Shown: positions 55,796-64,000 of the stretch, piece by piece
Layout: every line of letters starts with the position of its first letter
Numbering within the stretch: the first letter of the stretch is position 1
Source of the DNA: Salinibacterium amurskyense
GTDB lineage: Bacteria > Actinomycetota > Actinomycetes > Actinomycetales > Microbacteriaceae
NCBI RefSeq assembly: GCF_002797685.1
Contig: NZ_PGFH01000001.1
Location: 682,001-746,000, forward strand
Length of the DNA: 64,000 bases
Direction: 5' to 3'
Notes under the pieces: generated by a model
Databases searched by the model: none
Told to the model about the DNA's origin: nothing
The model's input: only the letters and a program-made list of their open reading frames with translations
Position numbers and translations under genes: made by a program

Positions 55796-56502
55796 CCTTG
55801 ACACGCTTATGGACACTAATTGGTGTGGTTGCTGTAATCATCATTCTCGCTGCCGGCTGGGCGGTGGGAGTCGGGCCAGCGCTCAGCGCCGCGAATGAAT
55901 CCGACACCCAGCTCGCTGATGTCGAGATTCAGAATCAGGTGAAGGCTGCAGAACTTGCTCGCCTCAAGGCTCTCGATGAAGATTCTGCAGCGCTGTTCGC
56001 GGAGCTGGAAGACCTTCAGCGAGCTATCCCTGCTGTGCACAACACGTCAGTCTTCGCAGCCCAGATCGAAGCGCTCGCGTCGAAAGCTGGCGTCCTTCTA
56101 GTTAGCACGGGATACCTGAGTGTCGAAGAAGCTCTGCCGCCCGAAACTGATGCACCGGTCGCTGCTCCCGTGGAGGGTGAAGAAGGCGACGCTGCTGAGG
56201 CGCCGGTAGCGGAGGCCGACGCTAGCTCACCAACCGACGTGCAAGCGGTCCCCTCGGTGCCAGGCCTAGTTGCCGTCGCCGTCACGATTCGTGTGGCGGG
56301 CGAGCCTGCCGCGTTGCACTCGTTCTTGGAGACCGCTCAAACCGGCGTCCGTGTGTTGAGCATGTCCTCGATCATTTACGATCCCGCAACTGATGGCGGC
56401 GAGTTCGAGATGAAGATCGATGGCTACGTTTACGTGCTTCCGGGTACCGATGTCTCAACGCTTAACGTGGATGCTGGTGCTGACGGAACAACGGTCAACT
56501 AG
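55792..56502 (+). CDS. pilO: type IV pilus assembly protein PilO
   Basis: 236 residues. A single N-terminal membrane segment (LWTLIGVVAVIIILAAGWAVG) is followed by a coiled coil (VEIQNQVKAAELARLKALDEDSAALFAELEDL) and a ferredoxin-like domain interrupted by an Ala/Glu-rich insert near residues 120-145. It pairs with PilN in the alignment subcomplex. No pilP or pilQ follows, as expected in a single-membrane cell. It is the last gene of the series, closed by a perfect hairpin at 56520-56555. Confidence 0.9.
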   Translation: MTLTRLWTLIGVVAVIIILAAGWAVGVGPALSAANESDTQLADVEIQNQVKAAELARLKALDEDSAALFAELEDLQRAIPAVHNTSVFAAQIEALASKAGVLLVSTGYLSVEEALPPETDAPVAAPVEGEEGDAAEAPVAEADASSPTDVQAVPSVPGLVAVAVTIRVAGEPAALHSFLETAQTGVRVLSMSSIIYDPATDGGEFEMKIDGYVYVLPGTDVSTLNVDAGADGTTVN

Positions 56503-56519
56503 CAAAATCACAGCATGAA

Positions 56520-56555
56520 GAAGAACGCCACGACCTCTTGGTCGTGGCGTTCTTC
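56520..56555 (+). terminator. terminator of the pilus operon
   Basis: Perfect 16-bp stem GAAGAACGCCACGACC (56520-56535) with its complement at 56540-56555, loop TCTT, followed by a TCGTTT stretch. Confidence 0.9.
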
Positions 56556-56619
56556 TCGTTTCTGAGAGTTGCTTCAGTACACTGAGAGCATCAGTCGCTG
56601 GCACGAGGAGGCAACAGTC

Positions 56620-57483
56620 ATGACCGATCCATCTGTAGAGCGTGGTTTTTCACCGAAGAACGACGACAACATTGAGGATGCTGTAGTGGTCGACGAGACG
56701 GTTGCAGCTGCAGACGAGTCGCCCGCTGCCACACCCCTCGTGGAGCCCATCGCTGAGCCCGCTACTCCCGCAGATACCGCGGTGTACGACGATTCCACGC
56801 TGGAGGCAGAAGTCGAGCCCATGGCGGAGCCTGCTGTAGCAGCCGAGCCAGAGATCGTCGCTGAGCCAGAGCCCGAAGTCGTTGCCGACCCGGAGCCTGC
56901 CGTCACCTCCGCAGCAGCGGGAGCGGCATCCGCCGAGCCGCGCGTTGTGTACGTCACCGCGCCGACTCCTCCCAAGGTCGCGGGAAACCGTGGCTTCGGG
57001 GTGTTTATCGCACTCGCTTCCACTCTGGTCTTTGCTCTGGTGTTCGCACTCGCGGTCGCAATCATCAGCGCAGCCGCGACGGGTCGCGTTGCGCTCGCTT
57101 TCGTCCAGGCGCCCTCGTTCTACGTGCCCGTCGCATTCTTCGCACTGGGAGCGATCGTCATCGCGCTCATCGTGAACCGTGCCGGCTGGGCTGCGCACGT
57201 GTTCTCGAGCATCATTGTCGGTCTCGTGGTGTACTTCGGCACGATCGGTGCGCTGTTGCTGATCAATGGCGTCATCCAGAACACGCCGGAACAGGCCCAG
57301 GCCATGTTCGCTGCAGCTTTGGTCGATCCGCTCATCATCGCAGCCGGCCTTATTGGTCGTGAGGTGTCGCTCTGGACGGGTGCGCTCGTGGCAAAGCGCG
57401 GCCGCAAGGTCACTCAGCGCAACAGCGAATCCCGGGCGAAATGGGAAGCTGAGCTCGCAGAGAAAACTGCTGCTCAACGCTAA
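56620..57483 (+). CDS. membrane protein with an acidic N-terminal domain
   Basis: 287 residues, no family named. A long acidic Glu/Pro/Ala-rich cytoplasmic region covers about residues 1-125 (EPEIVAEPEPEVVADPEPAV). About four membrane segments follow (FIALASTLVFALVFALAVAII; FYVPVAFFALGAIVIALIV; VFSSIIVGLVVYFGTIGALLLI; the MFAAALVDPLIIAAGLIG region). A basic tail (RKVTQRNSESRAKWEAELAEK) ends the protein. The ATG at 56620 has GAGGAGG upstream. It lies between the pilus terminator and the str operon promoter, so it is probably a single-gene unit. Similar proteins are common in this bacterial group; no function is established. Confidence 0.75.
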   Translation: MTDPSVERGFSPKNDDNIEDAVVVDETVAAADESPAATPLVEPIAEPATPADTAVYDDSTLEAEVEPMAEPAVAAEPEIVAEPEPEVVADPEPAVTSAAAGAASAEPRVVYVTAPTPPKVAGNRGFGVFIALASTLVFALVFALAVAIISAAATGRVALAFVQAPSFYVPVAFFALGAIVIALIVNRAGWAAHVFSSIIVGLVVYFGTIGALLLINGVIQNTPEQAQAMFAAALVDPLIIAAGLIGREVSLWTGALVAKRGRKVTQRNSESRAKWEAELAEKTAAQR

Positions 57484-57539
57484 GCGTGCGTGCGCCATCG
57501 CGTGCCCTGTTCTGGAGCCTGCGTGTGCGCTGTGATCAT

Positions 57540-57569
57540 TTGACCCCGGTACGCCCGGGGGGCTATTCT
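57540..57569 (+). promoter_or_regulatory. str operon promoter
   Basis: TTGACC (57540-57545) and TATTCT (57564-57569), spacing 18 bp. It gives a leader of about 255 nt ahead of rpsL. Confidence 0.65.
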
Positions 57570-57661
57570 TTCTGAGGTGTGCGCTTTGCCGTGCGCTTGA
57601 ACTATGCCTCTTGTAGGTCACCGCACTAGCGGGGTTCGGGTGCAAGCAACTCCACATCACA

Positions 57662-57684
57662 GGGTTCAACCTTCTGGTTGACCC
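57662..57684 (+). promoter_or_regulatory. hairpin in the rpsL leader
   Basis: Stem GGG+TCAACC with GGTTGA+CCC around a TTCT loop, with one bulged T. It may stabilise or regulate the str operon mRNA. The rest of the leader (57570-57834) shows no further element I can name. Confidence 0.5.
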
Positions 57685-57834
57685 CCACGGCATATCCATA
57701 AACCATCCGCATAGTTCGTTCATTCGACTTGTGCGGCGGGGCGTGGGTCCAGATGAACTCGGTGTTCTGCAAAGAACAGCGAATGCTAACCATCATGACG
57801 CTGTCACCGTGCAGCAAAATCAAGGAGTAATTTA

Positions 57835-58209
57835 GTGCCCACCATTCAGCAGTTGGTGCGTAAGGGACGCTCGCCGAAGGTCGTCAAGACCAAGGCTCCC
57901 GCCCTTAAGTCCAACCCGCAGCAGCGCGGCGTTTGCACGCGCGTCTACACAACAACTCCGAAGAAGCCGAACTCGGCTCTTCGCAAGGTTGCTCGTGTCA
58001 AGCTTTCAAACGGTACCGAGGTCACGGCCTACATTCCCGGAGAAGGTCACAACCTTCAAGAGCACTCGATGGTGCTCATCCGCGGTGGTCGTGTAAAGGA
58101 CCTCCCCGGTGTCCGCTACAAGATCGTTCGCGGAGCGCTCGACACCCAGGCCGTTAAGAACCGTAAGCAGGCTCGTAGCCTCTACGGCGCGAAGAAGGAC
58201 AAGAAGTAA
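57835..58209 (+). CDS. rpsL: 30S ribosomal protein S12
   Basis: 124 residues, complete. The start is GTG at 57835. It contains the highly conserved [22 protein letters not shown] and the [27 protein letters not shown] stretch. Both streptomycin-related lysines (Lys43 and Lys88, E. coli numbering) are unchanged, so no classic resistance substitution is present. It helps decoding at the A site. Stop and rpsG start overlap as TAATG. Confidence 0.98.
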   Translation: MPTIQQLVRKGRSPKVVKTKAPALKSNPQQRGVCTRVYTTTPKKPNSALRKVARVKLSNGTEVTAYIPGEGHNLQEHSMVLIRGGRVKDLPGVRYKIVRGALDTQAVKNRKQARSLYGAKKDKK

Positions 58210-58679
58210 TGCCTCGTAAAGGACCAGCACCAAAGCGTCCCGTAGTCGCGGATCCCGTTTACGGCGCACCCATCGTCAGCCAGCTCGTCAACAAGATTCT
58301 TCTTGATGGCAAGAAGGGCCTCGCTGAGCGCATCGTTTACGGAGCACTCGCAGGCGTGGCAGAGAAGACCGGCCAAGACGCCGTAGTCACTCTCAAGAAG
58401 GCTCTCGACAACGTACGCCCGACCCTTGAGGTCAAGTCGCGTCGTGTCGGTGGATCGACTTACCAGGTTCCCGTTGAAGTTAAGTCGCACCGAGCAAACA
58501 CGCTCGCACTGCGCTGGCTCACGAGCTACGCAAAGGGTCGTCGTGAAAAGACGATGACTGAGCGTCTCACCAACGAGATCTTGGACGCATCGAATGGACT
58601 TGGCGCCGCTGTAAAGCGTCGTGAAGACACCCACAAGATGGCCGAGTCGAACAAGGCATTCGCTCACTACCGCTGGTAG
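58209..58679 (+). CDS. rpsG: 30S ribosomal protein S7
   Basis: 156 residues, complete. It begins [20 protein letters not shown], contains [22 protein letters not shown] and [14 protein letters not shown], and ends [18 protein letters not shown]. It nucleates assembly of the 30S head and binds 16S rRNA. In other bacteria it represses its own operon by binding mRNA; the strong intercistronic hairpin at 58693-58127+ is replaced here by one at 58693-58727 behind the gene, which could serve as a control or processing site. Confidence 0.98.
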   Translation: MPRKGPAPKRPVVADPVYGAPIVSQLVNKILLDGKKGLAERIVYGALAGVAEKTGQDAVVTLKKALDNVRPTLEVKSRRVGGSTYQVPVEVKSHRANTLALRWLTSYAKGRREKTMTERLTNEILDASNGLGAAVKRREDTHKMAESNKAFAHYRW

Positions 58680-58692
58680 TCAGCACCTCGCA

Positions 58693-58727
58693 GTGAGGCG
58701 AGTCAGGCGCTGTCTGACTCGCTTCAC
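58693..58727 (+). promoter_or_regulatory. strong hairpin between rpsG and fusA
   Basis: 14-bp stem with one G-T pair: GTGAGGCGAGTCAG (58693-58706) with CTGACTCGCTTCAC (58714-58727), 7-nt loop. It is not followed by a T-run. Attenuation, RNA processing or ribosomal-protein binding are the options. Confidence 0.65.
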
Positions 58728-58768
58728 TATTGAGATTCTCGCTTCACCAACATACTTCGGAGGAACCT

Positions 58769-60883
58769 GTGGCACAGGACGTGCTCACCGACCTGACTAA
58801 GGTCCGCAACATTGGCATCATGGCTCACATCGATGCCGGCAAGACCACTACGACTGAGCGCATCCTGTTCTACACGGGTGTTAACCACAAAATTGGTGAA
58901 ACTCACGATGGTGCGTCGACTACTGACTGGATGGAGCAGGAGCAAGAACGTGGCATCACGATCACGTCCGCTGCTGTTACGTGTTACTGGAACAAAAACC
59001 AGATCAACATCATCGACACCCCCGGCCACGTTGACTTCACGGTTGAGGTGGAGCGTTCGCTCCGCGTTCTCGACGGTGCTGTCGCTGTGTTCGACGGTAA
59101 AGAGGGTGTGGAGCCGCAGTCGGAGACTGTATGGCGCCAGGCCGACAAGTACGACGTACCCCGCATCTGCTTCGTCAACAAGATGGACAAGATGGGCGCG
59201 GACTTCTACTACACGGTAGACACCATCGTTAACCGCCTCGGCGCTCGCCCGTTGGTTCTTCAGCTCCCGATCGGACTCGAGTCCGAGTTCGAGGGTGTTG
59301 TCGACCTCGTCGAGATGCGTGCACTCACGTGGCGTGGAGACGCCAAGGGTGACGTTCAGATGGGCTCGAAGTACGCTATCGAAGAGATCCCCGAAGACCT
59401 CAAGGAAAAGGCTGCGGAATACCGCACCGCTCTCCTCGAAGTTGTTGCTGAGACTGACGACGCCATCATGGAGCGTTACTTCGGCGGCGAAGAGATCACG
59501 GTTGCAGAGATCAAGGCTGCAATTCGTAAGCTCACCGTCAACAGCGAGATCTACCCCGTTCTCTGTGGTTCTGCTTTCAAGAACCGTGGCGTTCAGCCGA
59601 TGCTCGACGCTGTTATCGATTACCTTCCCTCGCCGGTTGACGTGCCTCCCATGGAAGCAACCGACCCGCGCGATGAAGAGAAGATCATCATCCGCAAGCC
59701 TGATTCCGCTGAGCCGTTCTCGGCTCTCGCGTTCAAGGTTGCTGTGCACCCCTTCTTCGGTCGCCTTACGTACATTCGCGTGTACTCGGGACACCTTGAC
59801 TCTGGTGGAGCTGTTGCTAACTCCACTAAGGGCAAGAAGGAGCGCATCGGAAAGATCTTCCAAATGGCTGCCAACAAGGAGATCCCTGTCGACAGCGTCA
59901 CCGCTGGACACATCTACGCCGTTATCGGCCTCAAGGACACCACGACTGGTGACACGCTGTGTGACCCGAACGACCAGGTCGTTCTCGAGTCGATGACGTT
60001 CCCTGAGCCCGTTATTGAGGTAGCGATCGAGCCGAAGACGAAGGCTGACCAAGAAAAGCTTGGTGTTGCCATCCAGAAGCTCGCTGAAGAAGACCCCACG
60101 TTCCGTACCGAACAGAACCAGGAAACTGGCCAGACGGTTATCAAGGGAATGGGTGAACTTCACCTCGACATCCTCGTCGACCGCATGAAGCGCGAATTCA
60201 ACGTTGAAGCCAACGTTGGTAAGCCGCAGGTTGCGTACCGCGAGACCATCCGACGCGTTGTGGACAAGCACGACTACACCCACAAGAAGCAGACCGGTGG
60301 TTCGGGACAGTTCGCTAAGGTCCAGATCTCGCTTGAGCCCATGGAGGTTGAAGGCGACAACATTTACGAATTCGTAAATAAGGTCACCGGTGGCCGTATT
60401 CCTCGCGAATACATTGGCTCGATCGATCAGGGTTTCCAGGCCTCGATGAACGTCGGAATCCTCGCAGGATTCCCGATGGTCGGCGTCCGAGGAATCATCC
60501 TCGATGGTGCTGCTCACGATGTTGACTCGTCAGAAATGGCGTTCAAGATCGCGGGCACCATGGCATTCAAGGAAGCAGCTCGCAAGGCTGACCCAGTTCT
60601 CCTCGAGCCGCTCATGGCGGTCGAGGTTCGTACTCCCGAGGAGTACATGGGAGATGTCATCGGTGACCTTAACAGTCGCCGCGGACAGATCCAGTCCATG
60701 GAGGACGCGACCGGCGTAAAGGTCGTTCGCGCCCACGTACCGCTGTCGGAAATGTTCGGCTATGTCGGTGACTTGAGGTCCAAGACTTCGGGTCGCGCGG
60801 TGTACTCGATGACGTTCGACAGTTACTCTGAGGTTCCCCGCGCGGTAGCTGACGAGATTGTTGCAAAGAACAAGGGCGAGTAA
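58769..60883 (+). CDS. fusA: elongation factor G
   Basis: 704 residues, complete. The start is GTG at 58769 with GGAGG 5 nt upstream; a frame beginning further up at 58730 has no ribosome site. GTPase motifs: G1 [15 protein letters not shown] near 19, G3 [24 protein letters not shown]4 NKMDKMG. The later domains include the conserved [16 protein letters not shown]-like stretch (here [20 protein letters not shown]) and a typical domain IV/V end. It drives ribosome translocation. It is separated from tuf by 109 bp. Confidence 0.98.
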   Translation: MAQDVLTDLTKVRNIGIMAHIDAGKTTTTERILFYTGVNHKIGETHDGASTTDWMEQEQERGITITSAAVTCYWNKNQINIIDTPGHVDFTVEVERSLRVLDGAVAVFDGKEGVEPQSETVWRQADKYDVPRICFVNKMDKMGADFYYTVDTIVNRLGARPLVLQLPIGLESEFEGVVDLVEMRALTWRGDAKGDVQMGSKYAIEEIPEDLKEKAAEYRTALLEVVAETDDAIMERYFGGEEITVAEIKAAIRKLTVNSEIYPVLCGSAFKNRGVQPMLDAVIDYLPSPVDVPPMEATDPRDEEKIIIRKPDSAEPFSALAFKVAVHPFFGRLTYIRVYSGHLDSGGAVANSTKGKKERIGKIFQMAANKEIPVDSVTAGHIYAVIGLKDTTTGDTLCDPNDQVVLESMTFPEPVIEVAIEPKTKADQEKLGVAIQKLAEEDPTFRTEQNQETGQTVIKGMGELHLDILVDRMKREFNVEANVGKPQVAYRETIRRVVDKHDYTHKKQTGGSGQFAKVQISLEPMEVEGDNIYEFVNKVTGGRIPREYIGSIDQGFQASMNVGILAGFPMVGVRGIILDGAAHDVDSSEMAFKIAGTMAFKEAARKADPVLLEPLMAVEVRTPEEYMGDVIGDLNSRRGQIQSMEDATGVKVVRAHVPLSEMFGYVGDLRSKTSGRAVYSMTFDSYSEVPRAVADEIVAKNKGE

Positions 60884-60992
60884 TCGCCGCACTACCAGCG
60901 CGCAACTAACATAGATACACACCAACTTGCAGAACATTCGGCAGTGATAAGTCGTCGGATGCGAAGCAACCGAGTCCTGAGGAGGACCCACA

Positions 60993-62186
<1,194 letters not shown>

Positions 62187-62207
62187 GCTCAGTAACTAAT
62201 TACGACG

Positions 62208-62233
62208 AGGGTCGGGCCGAAAGGCTCGGCCCT
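62208..62233 (+). terminator. terminator of tuf
   Basis: Stem AGGGTCGGGCC (62208-62218) with GGCTCGGCCCT (62223-62233), two wobble pairs, loop GAAA, followed by TTGTCGTTT. Confidence 0.85.
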
Positions 62234-62296
62234 TTGTCGTTTAACGATCACTTTCGCTCCCGCTCTGCAGTCGCTGTCTGCGGTTTAGCAGTCAGG

Positions 62297-63064
62297 TCAG
62301 CTCGACCGTCCGGTGAGCCTGCCGGTGAGGGCGCGCGCAGCAGCCACCGTCGCGGCGCCGAGCTCATCCCAGTGCTCGCCCACGGCATCCGTGCGGAAGG
62401 TTAGCCCGATCGCGGCTGTGGGGTAGTTGTTGCGGTCAAGCGCCGCGGCACCCACCGACGAGTAGTCGGCGGTAACGTCGCCAATCTCGCTCGCCCAGCC
62501 CCGTTTGCGAGCGGAATCCAGCATCCGGTCAAGTTCGGCCAGCGTTTGGGGCCCAGCGGTTTGCCGGCGCGTCAGAGACGCCCGAGTCGGATACAGAGCG
62601 CGGACTTGAGGTGCGGTGAGCCGCGCGAGCATGGCACGGCCGGTGGCAGTGAGATGGGCGGGCAGGCGCACACCGACCGCAGAGACGGTCGTGGGAGCGC
62701 GGGTTCCTTGCACGCGTGCCGCGTAGCTGACATCCGCGCCGCTCAATACCGCTAGGTGAGCGACGACCGGGATGGGAGCTTCACGAGCGAGACTGCGCAT
62801 CAGCGGTGAGGCAAGAGCAGAGAGCCGTTCGCTGCGCAGCGCCGAAGTGCCAATCTCAGAGACGAGGGCACTGAGCCCGTAGGTGCGATCCTCGGGATAG
62901 TGCACAACGAAGCCCTCATCGACCATGACTGCGAGCAGTTGGTAGACGGACGATCGGGGCAGTCCGAGCTCGCGGGCCAATGCCGAGGCGGGCACCGGTC
63001 CTTTGCGAGACGCGAGATGGCGCAGCACCGCCATAGTGTTGCGCGCTGCCGGAATGCTGGGCAC
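62297..63064 (-). CDS. IclR-family transcription regulator, probably of histidine utilisation
   Basis: 255 residues. The N-terminal winged helix (AARNTMAVLRHLASRKGPVPASALARELGLPRSSVYQLLAVMVDEGFVVH) is followed by an IclR effector domain (LSGADVSYAARVQGTRAP, LTATGRAMLARL, GWASEIGDVTADYSSVGAAALDRNNYP). The GTG at 63064 is preferred because a perfect inverted repeat at 63073-63090 then lies upstream. An ATG at 63094 would place that repeat inside the gene and has no better ribosome site. It is divergent from hutH, so it probably controls histidine degradation, with histidine or urocanate as effector. That is inference from position. Confidence 0.85.
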   Translation of the reverse strand: MPSIPAARNTMAVLRHLASRKGPVPASALARELGLPRSSVYQLLAVMVDEGFVVHYPEDRTYGLSALVSEIGTSALRSERLSALASPLMRSLAREAPIPVVAHLAVLSGADVSYAARVQGTRAPTTVSAVGVRLPAHLTATGRAMLARLTAPQVRALYPTRASLTRRQTAGPQTLAELDRMLDSARKRGWASEIGDVTADYSSVGAAALDRNNYPTAAIGLTFRTDAVGEHWDELGAATVAAARALTGRLTGRSS

Positions 63065-63072
63065 GTTTCCCC

Positions 63073-63090
63073 TGTCTGATATTTCAGACA
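63073..63090. promoter_or_regulatory. IclR-type operator between the regulator and hutH
   Basis: Perfect inverted repeat TGTCTGA-TATT-TCAGACA. It lies 8 bp upstream of the preferred start of the IclR-type gene and 53 bp upstream of hutH, so one bound regulator could control both genes. Confidence 0.7.
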
Positions 63091-63143
63091 CCATATCGCG
63101 AATCACTATCGCTGCAGAAGGGTGATCAGCGTTCACTGGGATC

Positions 63144-64000
63144 ATGAATCCCGAAACTCCGCAGACTGTTTCTCTTGGCGTTGGCCCCGTCAGCATCGCC
63201 GAGGTCGTGGCTGTGGCGCGCCACCATGCGCGCGTGTCGATCACGCCCGAAGCTATCGCCGAGATCGAGGCGTCGCGCGCCGTCATTGAGGCTCTCGCGA
63301 ACGACGTTCGGCCTCACTACGGGGTGTCGACAGGTTTCGGTGCCCTCGCCACGAAACACATCGCTCTCGAGCAGCGGGTGCAATTGCAGCGATCTCTGGT
63401 GCGCAGCCATGCCGCCAGCTCTGGTGCCGAGATCGATGCTGAGGTGGTGCGGGCGACCATGCTCTTACGGCTCTCCACGATGACAACCGGCCGTACCGGA
63501 GTGCGCCCAGTTGTCGCCGAGACCTATGCCGCGCTGCTTAACGCTGACATCACTCCGATCGTGGGAGAGTACGGCAGCCTCGGGTGCTCGGGCGACCTTG
63601 CTCCGCTGGCGCATTGCGCGTTGGCGGTCATGGGCGAAGGCGACGTGCGCGTCGCCGGGGAGTTGATGCCCGCCTCCGCTGCTCTCAAAGCTGCCGGTAT
63701 TGAGCCGGTCGTGCTGCACGAAAAGGAGGGGCTGGCGCTTATCAATGGCACGGATGGGATGCTTGGCATGCTGTCGATGGCCATCACCGATCTGAGCGCG
63801 TTGCTCACCACCGCCGACCTGTCCGCGGCTCTCAGCGTCGAGGGTCTCGCCGGAACAGATCGCGTCTTCGCCGAAGATCTTCACGCCCTCCGCCCCCACC
63901 CCGGCCAGCAGGTGTCCGCCGGTAATATGCGCGCAGTGTTGCGCGATTCGGGAACGATCGCCGCCCACGCCACCAATGGTTTCACCCGAGTGCAGGATGC
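63144..64000 (+). CDS. hutH: histidine ammonia-lyase, N-terminal part
   Basis: First 285 residues; the gene runs off the right edge (full length about 510). It opens MNPETPQTVSLGVGPVSIAE and has HYGVSTGFGALATKHI near 60, RTGVRPVVAETYAALLNADITP, and the MIO-forming site GSLGCSGDLAPLAHCALAVMGEG near 145. The prosthetic group forms here from Cys-Ser-Gly instead of the commoner Ala-Ser-Gly; the Cys variant is known in actinobacterial enzymes such as that of Streptomyces. It deaminates L-histidine to urocanate, the first step of histidine degradation. No strong ribosome site precedes the ATG. Confidence 0.93.
   Translation, partial: MNPETPQTVSLGVGPVSIAEVVAVARHHARVSITPEAIAEIEASRAVIEALANDVRPHYGVSTGFGALATKHIALEQRVQLQRSLVRSHAASSGAEIDAEVVRATMLLRLSTMTTGRTGVRPVVAETYAALLNADITPIVGEYGSLGCSGDLAPLAHCALAVMGEGDVRVAGELMPASAALKAAGIEPVVLHEKEGLALINGTDGMLGMLSMAITDLSALLTTADLSAALSVEGLAGTDRVFAEDLHALRPHPGQQVSAGNMRAVLRDSGTIAAHATNGFTRVQD

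Noticed and set aside
58727-60517. 596-residue open frame antisense to fusA
   Set aside because: Same explanation; no motif, no ribosome site, and the sense strand is unambiguous EF-G.

Overview
The window comes from a high-GC Gram-positive bacterium, almost certainly an actinobacterium and probably a member of the Microbacteriaceae. The signs are frequent GTG and TTG starts, an overlapping lhr-nei pair, a CGNR zinc-finger protein, a DUF4916-type Nudix protein, actinobacterial RpoB and RpoC, and a monoderm-style type IV pilus cluster without a secretin. The family assignment is inference; no 16S or other rRNA and no tRNA was found here.

Left part (1-31 kb), mostly minus strand: the start of a CsoR-type metal repressor with a perfect operator; three consecutive small membrane-protein genes, two of which share a C-terminal LNG(K/E)PL motif with a fourth gene at 8.5 kb; a RecQ-like helicase carrying a phosphoribosyltransferase-like tail; a type II restriction-modification pair (C5 methylase and HNH nuclease, 3' ends overlapping); MutT; the Nei/Lhr repair pair; an esterase; a DUF4916 Nudix protein; a repeat-rich 760-bp non-coding block (17.3-18.05 kb); a DEAD-box RNA helicase; topoisomerase IB; and housekeeping or hypothetical genes. 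At 25.9-29.7 kb there is a compact SipW-type signal peptidase operon with four exported proteins, three of them with SipW-type N-termini. This is a likely surface fibre or biofilm-matrix locus. Next come divergent polyamine-related genes (spermidine synthase-like, agmatinase-like).

Right part (32-64 kb): rpoB-rpoC with a recognisable promoter and terminator; a three-gene minus-strand signalling operon (membrane protein with a degenerate kinase-like end, sensor kinase, LuxR-type response regulator); then a complete type IVa pilus cluster on the plus strand (pilB, pilT, pilC, pilA, three minor pilins, pilD, pilM, pilN, pilO). The genes from pilW to pilO are mostly linked by 1-4 bp overlaps and end at a perfect 16-bp hairpin. 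After one more membrane protein comes the str operon (rpsL, rpsG, fusA, tuf). The pilus and signalling genes therefore sit between rpoC and rpsL. The window ends with an IclR-type regulator divergent from hutH (histidine degradation), with a perfect inverted repeat between them.

Starts were chosen from Shine-Dalgarno spacing and overlap with the upstream gene. Many differ from the longest possible reading frame. The long open frames antisense to rpoB, rpoC and fusA are treated as GC-bias shadows.
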